A stretch of 64,000 nt of DNA from JAKPCT01 sp029553165 (GCA_035359995.1 DAORZT010000002.1:1-64000); one strand, 5' to 3'. Shown: positions 19,301 to 27,849, counted from the stretch's first letter. Notes: generated by a model from the sequence alone, not told the origin. Translations and numbers: made by a program.

Positions 19301-19833
19301 TCATGTGAGGTTCTGAAACCATCAAAGAAATGTAAGAATGGAACTCTGGTCTCTAAAGTAGCCAAATGTGCTACTAAAGCTAAGTCCATAACCTCTTGCA
19401 CCGAAGCAGAGGCCAATAAGGCAAACCCGGTTTGACGAGTTGCGTTAATATCTGAATGATCACCGAAGATTGACAATGCATGAGTAGCTAATGCCCGAGC
19501 TGATACATGGAAAACTGATGGTAACAACTCACCAGCAATCTTGTACATATTCGGGATCATCAATAATAAACCTTGGGAAGCTGTAAACGTTGAAGTAAAA
19601 GCACCGGCAGACAATGAACCATGAACTGCACCGGCAGCTCCGGCCTCTGACTGCATCTCAGCAACTCTTACTGTTTGCCCGAAGAGATTTTTCCTACCAC
19701 GGGCTGCCCATTCATCAACTAATTCAGCCATAGTTGAAGATGGAGTAATCGGGTAGATGGCGGCAACATCACTAAATGCATAAGCTACGTGAGCAGCTGC
19801 GGTATTACCGTCAATAGTAACCTTTTTAGCCAT
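16321..19833 (-). CDS. nifJ: Pyruvate:ferredoxin (flavodoxin) oxidoreductase
   Basis: A 1170-residue single-chain PFOR, normal length, converting pyruvate and CoA to acetyl-CoA, CO2 and reduced ferredoxin in anaerobes. Order: pyrimidine domain (IYPITPSSTMAE near 25), CoA/transketolase C-like domain, gamma domain, two 4Fe-4S ferredoxin motifs (CIQCNQCAFVCP near 690 and CTGCGNCVDICP near 745), then the TPP domain with GGDGWAYDIGYGG near 965 and an intrinsic CGE cysteine for the proximal cluster. AGGGGG precedes the ATG. It is monocistronic, with a terminator after it and a possible Rex-like site upstream. Confidence 0.97.
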   Translation of the reverse strand: MAKKVTIDGNTAAAHVAYAFSDVAAIYPITPSSTMAELVDEWAARGRKNLFGQTVRVAEMQSEAGAAGAVHGSLSAGAFTSTFTASQGLLLMIPNMYKIAGELLPSVFHVSARALATHALSIFGDHSDINATRQTGFALLASASVQEVMDLALVAHLATLETRVPFLHFFDGFRTSHEIQKIEEIAYEDMAKLVDWKKIAEFRERGLNPEHPKQQGTAQNPDIYFQGREASNPYYQATPGIVLAIMEKVAKLTGRSYKLFDYVGAPDADRVIICMGSGCETVEETVNYLNNKGEKVGLVKVRLYRPFSVEHFLSVIPKTVKKIAVLDRTKEPGAIGEPLYQDVCTAFMEKQQAPIIVGGRYGLGSKEFTPSMVKAIYDNLNQAQPKNHFTVGIIDDVSFTSLEVKEKIDAAAKGVYRCMFYGLGADGTVGANKNSIKIIGDHTDKYAQGYFVYDSKKSGGITVSHLRFGDSPITSPYLIDQADFIACHNPSYVTRYDMLDGIKEGGIFLLNSSWSAADMEEKLPAAMKQAIAKNKVRFYNIDAVKIAGEVGLGGRINTIMQVAFFKIANVIPADEAIQYIKEAIKKSYGKKGDKIVNMNIAAVDRAIEALEEIKYPESWATTTTGAEVIEDEDVPAFIKEVMKPMVKLEGDKLPVSAFTPDGTFPVGTTTYEKRGIAINIPSWTPDTCIQCNQCAFVCPHAAIRPYLVKSDAEKPANFKTKAAVGKEFAGYDFRIQVSPLDCTGCGNCVDICPAKEKPMSMVALEEIVETETENYNFALAQPIPDLAINAETVKGSQFLKPLFEFSGACTGCGETPYVKLITQLFGDRMVVANATGCSSIYGGSAPSNPYTVNEKGHGPAWANSLFEDNAEFGYGMNLAFTQRRNRLAGLINEALNAELSAELKQAFTEWLDGKDDAVASRKAGDKIKELIDAEANKASGQLKEILSDIAGMKDIYTKKSIWIFGGDGWAYDIGYGGLDHVLASGEDVNVLVLDTEVYSNTGGQSSKSTPTGAIAKFAAAGKNVKKKDLGLMAMAYGYVYVASVSMGANKNQLLKAVLEAERYKGPSLIIAYAPCINHGINMGKSQEEGRIAVESGYWPLYRYNPDLALEGKNPFSLDSKEPTLSFRDFLLGEVRYSSLKKQFPEQADELYERAEKEAKARYEMYKRLAQ

Positions 19834-20002
19834 GACTTTTCCCCCTTGTTTTATTTAAAGTAATAACTTGTAAAAAATGGTAATGCAATGCCGTGATTAT
19901 AATGATTGCAAAAAATATTACCTTACCTATCATACCTTATTTTACTATAGTTCGAAAGATATTTTACAAAAAGTTTATCTTAGCCATGGATTCTAAGTTA
20001 TT

Positions 20003-20020
20003 TTTTGCAATATTTCACAA
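20003..20020 (-). promoter_or_regulatory. Rex-like half-perfect palindrome upstream of nifJ
   Basis: On the minus strand the sequence is TTGTGAAATATTGCAAAA. The left half equals the Rex consensus TTGTGAA; the right half departs at three positions. It overlaps the last codons of pdxT, so the match may be chance. Rex control of pyruvate metabolism would be plausible. Confidence 0.25.
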
Positions 20021-20587
20021 TTTGTCACACATTTCTATAAAATATTGATGCAATCGCAAATCATCAGTTAATTCCGGGTGAAAGGCTGCGGCTAAAAAGT
20101 TATTCTCTCTGGCAAGCAAAATCTTGTTATCAATCCGGGCCAGTACCTCAACCTGCGTGCCAACTTCACTGATATAAGGCGCCCGAATGAAGACCGCATG
20201 AAAAGGGGTCGCTCCTAATTCCTTAATCTCCAAATCCGCTTCAAAACTGGCAATCTGCCTGCCAAAGGCATTACGTTCAACTGTCATGTCCATCAAACCC
20301 AACCGTGGTTGATTACTGTTACGGATCTCTTTGGCCAGTAAAATCAGTCCGGTACAGGTTCCAAAGATCGGTAACCCGCGTCGCCCTTTTTCGGTAATCA
20401 ATTCTAACATATTATATTGAACTAACAATTTTCCAACGGTCGTACTTTCACCGCCCGGAATCACCAGACCACTGATACCCTCCAACTGCTCTTGATATTT
20501 AATTTCTACCGGTTCGACACCACAAGCAACTAAAGAATTGCAGTGTTCCCGGACCGCGCCTTGTAACGCTAATACTCCGATCTTCAT
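20015..20587 (-). CDS. pdxT: Pyridoxal 5'-phosphate synthase glutaminase subunit PdxT
   Basis: A 190-residue class I glutaminase that supplies ammonia to PdxS. It has GGESTT near residue 45, the nucleophile cysteine in FGTCTGLILLA near 78, and the catalytic His-Glu in HPELTDD near 170. An upstream frame to 20629 contains the intergenic hairpin; GGGGG seven bases before the ATG at 20587 sets the start. It lies 76 bases after pdxS. Confidence 0.95.
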   Translation of the reverse strand: MKIGVLALQGAVREHCNSLVACGVEPVEIKYQEQLEGISGLVIPGGESTTVGKLLVQYNMLELITEKGRRGLPIFGTCTGLILLAKEIRNSNQPRLGLMDMTVERNAFGRQIASFEADLEIKELGATPFHAVFIRAPYISEVGTQVEVLARIDNKILLARENNFLAAAFHPELTDDLRLHQYFIEMCDKL

Positions 20588-20612
20588 CCTATAACCCCCA
20601 ATATATATATCT

Positions 20613-20637
20613 AAAGACGGGTCATTCACCCGTCTTT
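20613..20637. terminator. Hairpin between pdxS and pdxT
   Basis: AAAGACGGGT and ACCCGTCTTT form a perfect 10-bp stem with a five-base loop. Read on the coding minus strand it is followed by only TTTAG, so it would act as a weak or partial terminator; the strong T run is on the plus strand, where no gene lies. Confidence 0.6.
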
Positions 20638-20663
20638 TTTAAGTAAATCTATCTCGAAGCCTG

Positions 20664-21545
20664 TTACCAGCCTCTTTGAGCGATCTTCTCTTCCTCTTTC
20701 ATCGCACTGACACTGATACCACGCATTGCAATTCCAATTCCTTTTGAAACATCAGCCAATAATTTCGCGTCGCGATAATGAGTGGTTGCTTCCACAATGG
20801 CTTTGGCTCTTTTAGCCGGATTGTCGGATTTAAAAATACCGGATCCGACAAAGATACCATCACAACCCAATTGCATCATCAACGCAGCATCGGCTGGAGT
20901 TGCAATTCCTCCAGCAGCAAAGTTAACTACCGGTAATCTTCCTAATTCTTTAACTTCCTTAACCAGTTGATAAGGTGCTCCCAATTCTTTGGCGATTGTC
21001 ATCAATTCTTCATCAGAAGCACTGACAACACGACGAATATCTTCATTAACCTGGCGAATATGCCTTACCGCTTCCACAACATCACCGGTACCGGCTTCTC
21101 CCTTGGTACGAATCATCGCTGCACCCTCACCAATTCGACGCAACGCTTCTCCCAAATTACGGGCGCCACATACAAATGGGACTTTAAATTGATGTTTATT
21201 GATATGATAAACATCATCAGCGGGAGTTAAGACTTCACTCTCGTCTATGTAGTCAATCTCCAATGCTTCTAAAATTTGTGCTTCGACAAAATGCCCAATC
21301 CGTGCTTTTGCCATAACTGGTATTGTTACAGCCTCCATAATCCGGATAATAATCTCGGGATCAGACATTCTGGCTACTCCGCCTTCAGCCCGGATATCTG
21401 CCGGTACCCGTTCCAGCGCCATAACCGCTACAGCTCCTGCTTCTTCGGCGATCTTTGCTTGTTCAGGAGTGGTTACGTCCATAATCACTCCGCCTTTTAA
21501 CATCTCCGCCAGTCCTCTTTTAACTTTATCTGTTCCTGTCTGCAT
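20664..21545 (-). CDS. pdxS: Pyridoxal 5'-phosphate synthase subunit PdxS
   Basis: A 293-residue (beta/alpha)8 enzyme that builds PLP from ribose 5-phosphate, glyceraldehyde 3-phosphate and ammonia from PdxT. Signatures are GGVIMDVTTPEQAKIAEEAGA near residue 20, the lysine in MAKARIGHF near 80, and the K149-equivalent in MIRTKGEAGTG. GGAGGAG lies seven bases before the ATG at 21545, so the in-frame extension to 21596 is not used. It forms an operon with pdxT. The window contains several PLP users (yaaO, glgP, the 60 kb aminotransferase). Confidence 0.97.
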   Translation of the reverse strand: MQTGTDKVKRGLAEMLKGGVIMDVTTPEQAKIAEEAGAVAVMALERVPADIRAEGGVARMSDPEIIIRIMEAVTIPVMAKARIGHFVEAQILEALEIDYIDESEVLTPADDVYHINKHQFKVPFVCGARNLGEALRRIGEGAAMIRTKGEAGTGDVVEAVRHIRQVNEDIRRVVSASDEELMTIAKELGAPYQLVKEVKELGRLPVVNFAAGGIATPADAALMMQLGCDGIFVGSGIFKSDNPAKRAKAIVEATTHYRDAKLLADVSKGIGIAMRGISVSAMKEEEKIAQRGW

Positions 21546-21622
21546 TGCAACTCCTCCGGTCTCGTCTATATTTTCAATCTTAATTGAATATTTCAAAAAT
21601 TATTACTATTCTTAATTAGACA

Positions 21623-21651
21623 ATTTTACAACAATTAAATTTGACATGCAA
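21623..21651 (-). promoter_or_regulatory. Promoter of pdxST
   Basis: Minus strand TTGCAT (21646-21651), 17-base spacer, TAAAAT (21623-21628), about 78 bases upstream of the pdxS ATG. Confidence 0.55.
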
Positions 21652-21695
21652 TATGTAGTACTAATTGTTTGCAAAATTATAATATTTGATCAATT

Positions 21696-22646
21696 TCAAA
21701 TAACTCGGATCGCAAACTCCGGACACTCCCGGCTACAATAGCCGCACATTAAGCATTGGTTGACATCAATAAATCCTTTACCGTCAACCATCCTAATCGC
21801 TCCACTGTGACAGCCCTGCAGACAACGACCACACCCCTTACAAAGTCCAACGATCACTTTGGCTACTTTACGGTAACCTCCGGCTTTAGTCCGTAATTCT
21901 GCAGAGATTGGAGCCCCTTCAAACAGTTTTAGGTTCATCTCCAACTCCACATCCCGGATCATCCCAACCGCGACGACAGGAATCCCGGCTGCTTCCCTTA
22001 CAAACTTGAGATTTCCCTCCAAATCATCAATCATCGTCCCACCGCCAAAGGCTTTCATCGCATAGACACCCTTGCCATTACAACGCGCCAAACTTATGGC
22101 TGCAATCATCTCATCAAGACTACCGTCTAAAATACCCAGACCTCTTTTATTAACCAATGGAAAAACAACATCAACTCTTGGATCTTGGGCCGCTTCCCGC
22201 ACTGCTGTCACTGAATGGGTGGAGACGCCAATATTTTTAATAAGTCCCGCTGCCTTCAACTCTACTAACGCTTCCAGCACTCCCGCCCGGTTCTGTAAGG
22301 GTTTACTGTCCCGGGCTGCATGCAGATGAAAGATTGCGATTGAGTCAACCCCCAACTCCTCAAGGCATTTGGCAACCGACTGCTGCATCTGTTCATACGT
22401 TAGCGCCGGGGATTTGGTGGCCAGGACCACTTCACCCTGGTAACGGTCTAACGCCCATTTGATATGCTGATGCGTCCCATAGATTTCAGCACTGTCAATA
22501 AAGTTTACGCCTTGTTGCAACGCCTGTAATATCAATGAACCGCCTTCTTCAATCGAGAGATTGGCCTGCAATGGCCCGAGCGGTAACGCACCAAAACATA
22601 ATTCTGATACTCTTAGTCCTGTATTTCCCAATTCAAAGTAGTTCAT
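21696..22646 (-). CDS. Aldo/keto reductase with C-terminal 4Fe-4S ferredoxin domain
   Basis: A 316-residue protein. Residues 1-260 are an aldo/keto reductase barrel with the tetrad Asp (DSAEIYG), Tyr, Lys (LATKSP) and His (IFHLHAA). Residues about 265-316 hold two 4Fe-4S motifs (CKGCGRCLQGC and CLMCGYCSREC). This fusion is common in anaerobes, where it presumably couples ferredoxin-type electron flow to a reductase; the substrate is unknown. GAGG upstream supports ATG at 22646. It follows the gyrA terminator and so has its own transcript. Confidence 0.88.
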   Translation of the reverse strand: MNYFELGNTGLRVSELCFGALPLGPLQANLSIEEGGSLILQALQQGVNFIDSAEIYGTHQHIKWALDRYQGEVVLATKSPALTYEQMQQSVAKCLEELGVDSIAIFHLHAARDSKPLQNRAGVLEALVELKAAGLIKNIGVSTHSVTAVREAAQDPRVDVVFPLVNKRGLGILDGSLDEMIAAISLARCNGKGVYAMKAFGGGTMIDDLEGNLKFVREAAGIPVVAVGMIRDVELEMNLKLFEGAPISAELRTKAGGYRKVAKVIVGLCKGCGRCLQGCHSGAIRMVDGKGFIDVNQCLMCGYCSRECPEFAIRVI

Positions 22647-22733
22647 CTTGCACCTCACCGGCTTTGCTTATTGTCTGTCAGGTCTTCGCCACACAAACGT
22701 CAGACATAACCATTATACTATAAAATTGTAAAT

Positions 22734-22769
22734 AAAAAGCATTTGCTTTTCACGAAACAAATGCTTTTT
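22734..22769 (-). terminator. Terminator after gyrA
   Basis: AAAAAGCATTTG and its exact complement form a 12-bp stem with a 12-base loop, ending in T residues on the minus strand. It lies 18 bases past the gyrA stop. Confidence 0.85.
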
Positions 22770-22786
22770 CTGTAACAACTTAGCGG

Positions 22787-25273
22787 CTATTCTTCATTTC
22801 CATCTGATTCGTTTACTTCACTGTCTCCTGAATCTTCACCATCTTTACCGTTTCCGACTACCTTTGCCAGAGTTACCACCCGGTCACTCTCATCTAACCT
22901 GATAATTCTCACTCCCTGTGTATCACGCCCGGTCTGTGAGATATCACTAACACTGGTCCGGAGGATTATTCCCTCCGCCGTGATCACCATCACTTCATCA
23001 TTTTCCGAGACTACTTTGGCACCCACGATCAACCCATGTTTGGCAGTCAGTTTCATCGTCTTGATCCCTTTACCGCCACGCGACTGCCGCCGGTACTCGG
23101 TCAAGCTGGTCCGCTTACCGATACCGGCTTCGGTGATTACCAGTAAATCTTCGGCCTCATTGACGATCTCCATCGCAATGACTAAGTCGTTATCTTCTAA
23201 TGTAATTCCCTTAACTCCCCTGCCGGCACGCCCAATCATTCTTACTTCCGGTTCGGGGAATCTGATTGATTGTCCCAATTGAGTAATCAAAATAATATCC
23301 TGATTGCCATCGGTTAACCGGACATCGATTAACTCATCATTATCATCCAAATTGATCGCAATTAATCCGCCCTTCCGGATCGAATCAAATTCATCAAGCG
23401 AAGTCTTTTTGACAACACCATTTCTGGTAGCCATAAACAAGCAACAATCCGGCTTGAACTCCCTGATTGGAATTACGGCATTGATTCTTTCACCCGGTTC
23501 AACCTGGATCAGATTGATGATCGCCGTTCCCCGGGCCTGACGGCCGGCTTCCGGGATTTGATAACCTTTAAGCTGATAAGCACGGCCCCGGTTAGTGAAG
23601 AAGAGGATGTTTTCATGTGTAGAAGTAACAAACAGATGTTCAACAAAATCTTCTTCCTTGGTGGATATACCTGTTATTCCACGGCCGCCACGCCGTTGGC
23701 TCTTGTAAGTGGATACCGGCATCCGTTTAATATATCCCAAATTGGTAATAGTGACCACAATATCTTCATCAGCAATCAGATCTTCGACCGCAAATTCATC
23801 ATCGTTGGCAGTGATCTCGGTCCGGCGCGGATCATTATACTTCTCTTTAATCACTAACAGTTCTTCCTTGACAACCTGCATAATTTTTTGGACATCAGCT
23901 AACAGCTCTTTATAATAAGCAATCAACTTCAGTAATTCAGCGTATTCCGCTTCAATCTTATCCCGTTCGAGACCGGTCAAGCGTTGTAACCGCATGTCCA
24001 AAATCGCCTGCGCTTGCTTTTCGGACAGACCAAAGTTAGTCATTAAGCCTTCGCGGGCAATCTCGACTGTGCGCGAAGCACGGATTAAAGCTATAACTGC
24101 ATCAATATGGTCCAAAGCGATCCGTAAACCTTCCAATATATGCGCTCTGGCTTCTGCTTTTTCCAGATCAAATTGGGTTCTACGGGTTACAACTTCTCTT
24201 TGATGTTCCAGGTAATGAATTAAGATTTGGCGTAACGATAAGATCTTCGGTTGATTATCAACTAAAACCAGCATATTCGCACCAAAACTTTGTTGCAGCG
24301 CCGTATGCTTATAAAGCTGGTTCAATAAAATGTTGGGGTTAACGTCCCGCCGCAACTCAATTACAATTCGCATTCCGTTCCGGTCGGACTCATCACGCAA
24401 GTCGGTAATTCCATCAATCGTTTTATCTCTAACCAACTCCGCAATATGTTCAACCAACCGCGCCTTGTTCACCTGATAGGGTATTTCGGTAACGATAATC
24501 CTGCTCTTACCGTTATCCATCTCTTCAATTTGAGTCTTGGCCCGTACTTTAATTGAACCTTTACCGGTTAAATATGCATTGCGGATTCCCTCGCGCCCCA
24601 GAATGATTCCACCGGTCGGAAAATCGGGGCCTTTCACGAGACGCAATAACTCTTTATCATCAGCATCCGGATGATCAATTAACAATACTGCTCCGTCGAT
24701 CACTTCGCCTAAATTATGAGGCGGAATATTGGTAGCCATACCGACAGCAATCCCTGAAGAGCCATTTACCAATAGATTAGGGAATCTTGAAGGCAGTACC
24801 ACCGGTTCTTCCAGACTTTCATCAAAGTTCGGCCGGAAATCGACGGTCTTTTTCTCAATGTCCGCCAACATCTCCATTGAGATTTTGGACATCCGCACTT
24901 CGGTGTAACGCATTGCCGCTGCCGAATCACCGTCAATCGAACCAAAGTTTCCATGGCCGTCAGCCAGCACCATTCGGTAAGAAAAATCCTGCGCCATCCG
25001 CACCATTGTATCGTAAATCGCCGCATCACCATGAGGATGATACCGGCCCATGACATCACCGACAATACGGGCTGACTTGCGGTAGGGCTTGTCCGGAGTT
25101 GCTCCGGTCTCATACATACCGTACAAAATCCGGCGGTGTACTGGTTTTAACCCATCCCTCACGTCAGGAAGCGCCCGATCAACGATTACACTCATCGCGT
25201 AATCCAGGAAGGATTTTTTCATCTCTTCTTCAAGGACTACCGGAACGATCTTGCCGTCTGTTAATTCAGCCAT
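22787..25273 (-). CDS. gyrA: DNA gyrase subunit A
   Basis: An 828-residue type IIA topoisomerase subunit. The catalytic tyrosine is Tyr123 in MRYTEVRMS. The quinolone region reads HPHGDAAIYDT, with Ala84 at the position of E. coli Ser83. The GyrA box QRRGGRGITG near residue 535 identifies gyrase rather than topoisomerase IV. Six beta-propeller repeats follow, then a short acidic tail. GAGGTG precedes the ATG. gyrB is not in the window; gyrA here ends a run metF-rpiA-gyrA with gaps of 16 and 19 bases, an unusual setting for gyrA. Confidence 0.97.
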   Translation of the reverse strand: MAELTDGKIVPVVLEEEMKKSFLDYAMSVIVDRALPDVRDGLKPVHRRILYGMYETGATPDKPYRKSARIVGDVMGRYHPHGDAAIYDTMVRMAQDFSYRMVLADGHGNFGSIDGDSAAAMRYTEVRMSKISMEMLADIEKKTVDFRPNFDESLEEPVVLPSRFPNLLVNGSSGIAVGMATNIPPHNLGEVIDGAVLLIDHPDADDKELLRLVKGPDFPTGGIILGREGIRNAYLTGKGSIKVRAKTQIEEMDNGKSRIIVTEIPYQVNKARLVEHIAELVRDKTIDGITDLRDESDRNGMRIVIELRRDVNPNILLNQLYKHTALQQSFGANMLVLVDNQPKILSLRQILIHYLEHQREVVTRRTQFDLEKAEARAHILEGLRIALDHIDAVIALIRASRTVEIAREGLMTNFGLSEKQAQAILDMRLQRLTGLERDKIEAEYAELLKLIAYYKELLADVQKIMQVVKEELLVIKEKYNDPRRTEITANDDEFAVEDLIADEDIVVTITNLGYIKRMPVSTYKSQRRGGRGITGISTKEEDFVEHLFVTSTHENILFFTNRGRAYQLKGYQIPEAGRQARGTAIINLIQVEPGERINAVIPIREFKPDCCLFMATRNGVVKKTSLDEFDSIRKGGLIAINLDDNDELIDVRLTDGNQDIILITQLGQSIRFPEPEVRMIGRAGRGVKGITLEDNDLVIAMEIVNEAEDLLVITEAGIGKRTSLTEYRRQSRGGKGIKTMKLTAKHGLIVGAKVVSENDEVMVITAEGIILRTSVSDISQTGRDTQGVRIIRLDESDRVVTLAKVVGNGKDGEDSGDSEVNESDGNEE

Positions 25274-25292
25274 TGTGACACCTCAATAATTC

Positions 25293-26000
25293 TTAATTTT
25301 TTGATAATCTTGTTACCTGTTGTGTTGCAGCGGTCCCCACTAACACTTCTTGGGCCATATTAAAGAAGAGTCCGGTCTCAATAACTCCGGGAGTATTATG
25401 CAAGATCCGATCAATCTCTTTAAGGTTGACGGTGGCCGGGAAACGGACATCAAGTAACATCTGGCCATTATCCGTAATTACCGGTCCGTCCTTCCTGACT
25501 CCCATCCGCAGTTGCGGTTCTCCCCCAAGTTGAATCAATGTTTGCGTTATAAATTTTAATGCCGAAGGGATAATTTCAACGGGCACCGCAAACTTCTCTC
25601 CGAGTCTTTGGACCAGTTTCGTCTCATCAACAATAACAATAAATTTTTTAGCCATTGCAACTACTATCTTTTCGCGTGTATGAGCCGCGCCGCCACCTTT
25701 AATCAGGTTCAGCTCCGGATCAACTTCATCGGCACCATCAATCGCCAGGTCCAAATAGGAACAATCCTGAATCTCCATTGTTGGAATATTCAATTGCGAG
25801 CAGAGCAGTTTGGTCTGAAATGAAGTTGGTACGCCAACTATTTTCAGATTCTCTTCTTTGACCCGTCGCCCTAACTCCTCAACCATAAACACTACTGTTG
25901 AACCGGTCCCCAAACCGCAGACCATCCCGTCTTGGACTTCGGCAGCAGCAGCTTTTCCCACTAATTGTTTTAATTCTTTATTGGCATCTGTGTTTTTCAT
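25293..26000 (-). CDS. rpiA: Ribose-5-phosphate isomerase A
   Basis: A 235-residue enzyme interconverting ribose 5-phosphate and ribulose 5-phosphate. Motifs are GLGTGSTVVFMVE near residue 29, DGADEVDP near 89 and KGGGAAHTREK near 100, with the catalytic Glu in the last. AGGGA precedes the ATG at 26000. It lies between metF and gyrA, likely on one transcript. Its product feeds nucleotide, histidine and PLP synthesis, the last by PdxS at 20.7 kb. Confidence 0.95.
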   Translation of the reverse strand: MKNTDANKELKQLVGKAAAAEVQDGMVCGLGTGSTVVFMVEELGRRVKEENLKIVGVPTSFQTKLLCSQLNIPTMEIQDCSYLDLAIDGADEVDPELNLIKGGGAAHTREKIVVAMAKKFIVIVDETKLVQRLGEKFAVPVEIIPSALKFITQTLIQLGGEPQLRMGVRKDGPVITDNGQMLLDVRFPATVNLKEIDRILHNTPGVIETGLFFNMAQEVLVGTAATQQVTRLSKN

Positions 26001-26016
26001 TTAATTTTTTCCCTAA

Positions 26017-26880
26017 TCATTTATTAATATTTATAATAATCTTTCTGGTCTGTTCGGCGCGGTTCATCGTATAAAAATGAACTCCCTCCACTTGATTAGC
26101 AATTAAATCATTGATCTGTTCAATCGCATAATCAATCCCGGCTTTTTCAAAGTCCCCGAGATTATCACCGTATTTATCAAACATCTGCAACAACTTCGCC
26201 GGCATTGACGCTCCCGATAAATAGACCATCCGTTTGATTTGGCTAGGGTTTAATACCGGCATGATTCCGGCAGTGACCGGAACATCAACCCCCATCCGCA
26301 GTAAAGCTTCTTTAAAATTATAAAAAACCCGGTTATCAAAGAAGAGTTGCGTCACTAAGAAATCAACTCCGGCATTGACTTTGTCACGCAATCTGCTCCA
26401 GTCTTCCTCCCAGCGTTTGCATTCGGGATGACCCTCGGGGTAAGCCGCTGCTCCGATGCAAAAACCATCTTTCCGGCGAATATGTTTGACCAGTTCATTC
26501 GCATAACAATAATGACCCGGTTTAAAGACAAAATTAGGCTCATTGCGGGGCGGATCGCCGCGCAATGCCAGGATATTTTCAATATCATTATTCTTCAGAT
26601 CATCAATGATCTGGTCCAATTCTTCAGGAGAATGGCCGACACAAGTTAAGTGGGCCATCGTCTCAATCTGATAATCTTTCTTAATCTGAGCCGCAATCTG
26701 TACGGTGCGTTGCCGGTTTGATCCACCGGCGCCATATGTAACACTGATATAGTCAGGTTGCAAATCCTGAAGCTGACTGATCGTCTCAAATATGGTTTCA
26801 ATTGGGTAATCCGGCCGTGGCGGAAAGATCTCAAATGATAACACCGGTTTCTTGCTGCTAAACAAATCTTTAATCTTCAT
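26017..26880 (-). CDS. metF: Methylenetetrahydrofolate reductase
   Basis: A 287-residue FAD-type MTHFR, reducing 5,10-methylene-THF to 5-methyl-THF. Motifs: SFEIFPPRP near residue 14 with the catalytic Glu, SVTYGAGGS near 47, and LALRGDPP near 105. The open frame extends to 27063, but the extension runs into hisA and lacks homology; AGAGGA upstream of the ATG at 26880 is the likely ribosome site. The short MetF without the extra N-terminal partner domain is common in Bacillota; a MetV-like partner is not adjacent. Confidence 0.93.
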   Translation of the reverse strand: MKIKDLFSSKKPVLSFEIFPPRPDYPIETIFETISQLQDLQPDYISVTYGAGGSNRQRTVQIAAQIKKDYQIETMAHLTCVGHSPEELDQIIDDLKNNDIENILALRGDPPRNEPNFVFKPGHYCYANELVKHIRRKDGFCIGAAAYPEGHPECKRWEEDWSRLRDKVNAGVDFLVTQLFFDNRVFYNFKEALLRMGVDVPVTAGIMPVLNPSQIKRMVYLSGASMPAKLLQMFDKYGDNLGDFEKAGIDYAIEQINDLIANQVEGVHFYTMNRAEQTRKIIININK

Positions 26881-26998
26881 TGATCCAATCCTCTGGAAAA
26901 TATATTGAATCTTTTTATTTCTCCACTTCTTTCCTAAACTCCTTTTAGCATTTTCACACATTAGCGAAAATTTACAAAACAGAAATATAAGGTTGAGT

Positions 26999-27748
26999 TT
27001 ATCTCCAGTGGATAACCTCCCGGTACGGCAGATCGCCACCAAAGATATCCAACGCGCTCCCAATCGTCAGGTCCAATTTATCTTGTCCCAACTGTTTTAC
27101 TAGTTGAAAGTCCTCAAACCGGCGCGCGCCTCCGGCATAAGTTGCCGGAATCGTTAACCAGTTGCCAAGTTTGGCAACCAAATCCTCCAAAATTCCCTGG
27201 CGCTTCCCTTCGACATCAACGCCATGGATTAAAAATTCAGCGCAATAATCCGCTAATTGCTGCAAATTGGTCTGATTGATCTGATAACCGGTAAACTTCT
27301 GCCAGCGGTCGGTTACCACATAATAGGCATCTTCTTTTAAACGGCAACTCAAATCAAGCACCAAATGTTCCCGACCGACTTCCGCAACGAGCGCGTCCAA
27401 ATTGGCTTGGTTGATATCCCCGTCCTGAAATACATAAGAGGTCACAATCACATGGGATGCCCCTTGTTCAAGATAGAAAGCGGCATTCTCGACGGTAATG
27501 CCGCCACCAACTTGCAACCCGCCGGGATAAGCCCGCAATGCCTTTAACGCTTCAGCTTCATTACCGGCACCGAGCATGATTACATGCCCGCCGGTTAACC
27601 CGTCCGCTTTAAACAGATTAGCAAAATAGGCCGCATCGTGATCGGAAACGAAATTTTCAACTACTCCCTTATTTACATCATTCAGCGTACCGCCGACAAT
27701 CTGTTTCACTTTGCCTTGATGGATATCAATACAGGGTCTGAACTTCAT
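26999..27748 (-). CDS. hisA: ProFAR isomerase HisA, eukaryote-type
   Basis: A 249-residue barrel with FRPCIDIHQGKVKQIVGGT at the N-terminus, GGGITVENA near 80 and the distinctive ATYAGGAR near 205. The pattern, including LTGGHVIMLG, is that of the plant/fungal HisA family rather than the usual bacterial HisA. It converts ProFAR to PRFAR in histidine synthesis. No other his gene is nearby. GGAGG six bases before the ATG at 27748 sets the start. Confidence 0.83.
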   Translation of the reverse strand: MKFRPCIDIHQGKVKQIVGGTLNDVNKGVVENFVSDHDAAYFANLFKADGLTGGHVIMLGAGNEAEALKALRAYPGGLQVGGGITVENAAFYLEQGASHVIVTSYVFQDGDINQANLDALVAEVGREHLVLDLSCRLKEDAYYVVTDRWQKFTGYQINQTNLQQLADYCAEFLIHGVDVEGKRQGILEDLVAKLGNWLTIPATYAGGARRFEDFQLVKQLGQDKLDLTIGSALDIFGGDLPYREVIHWR

Positions 27749-27849
27749 CAATTGCCTCCAAATGAATTACGGAAAGCCAAAACGGCTTTCCATAATTTGC
27801 GTGTAATAACACTAACATTATACCATTCTTGATCTGGAAACACAAAAGA

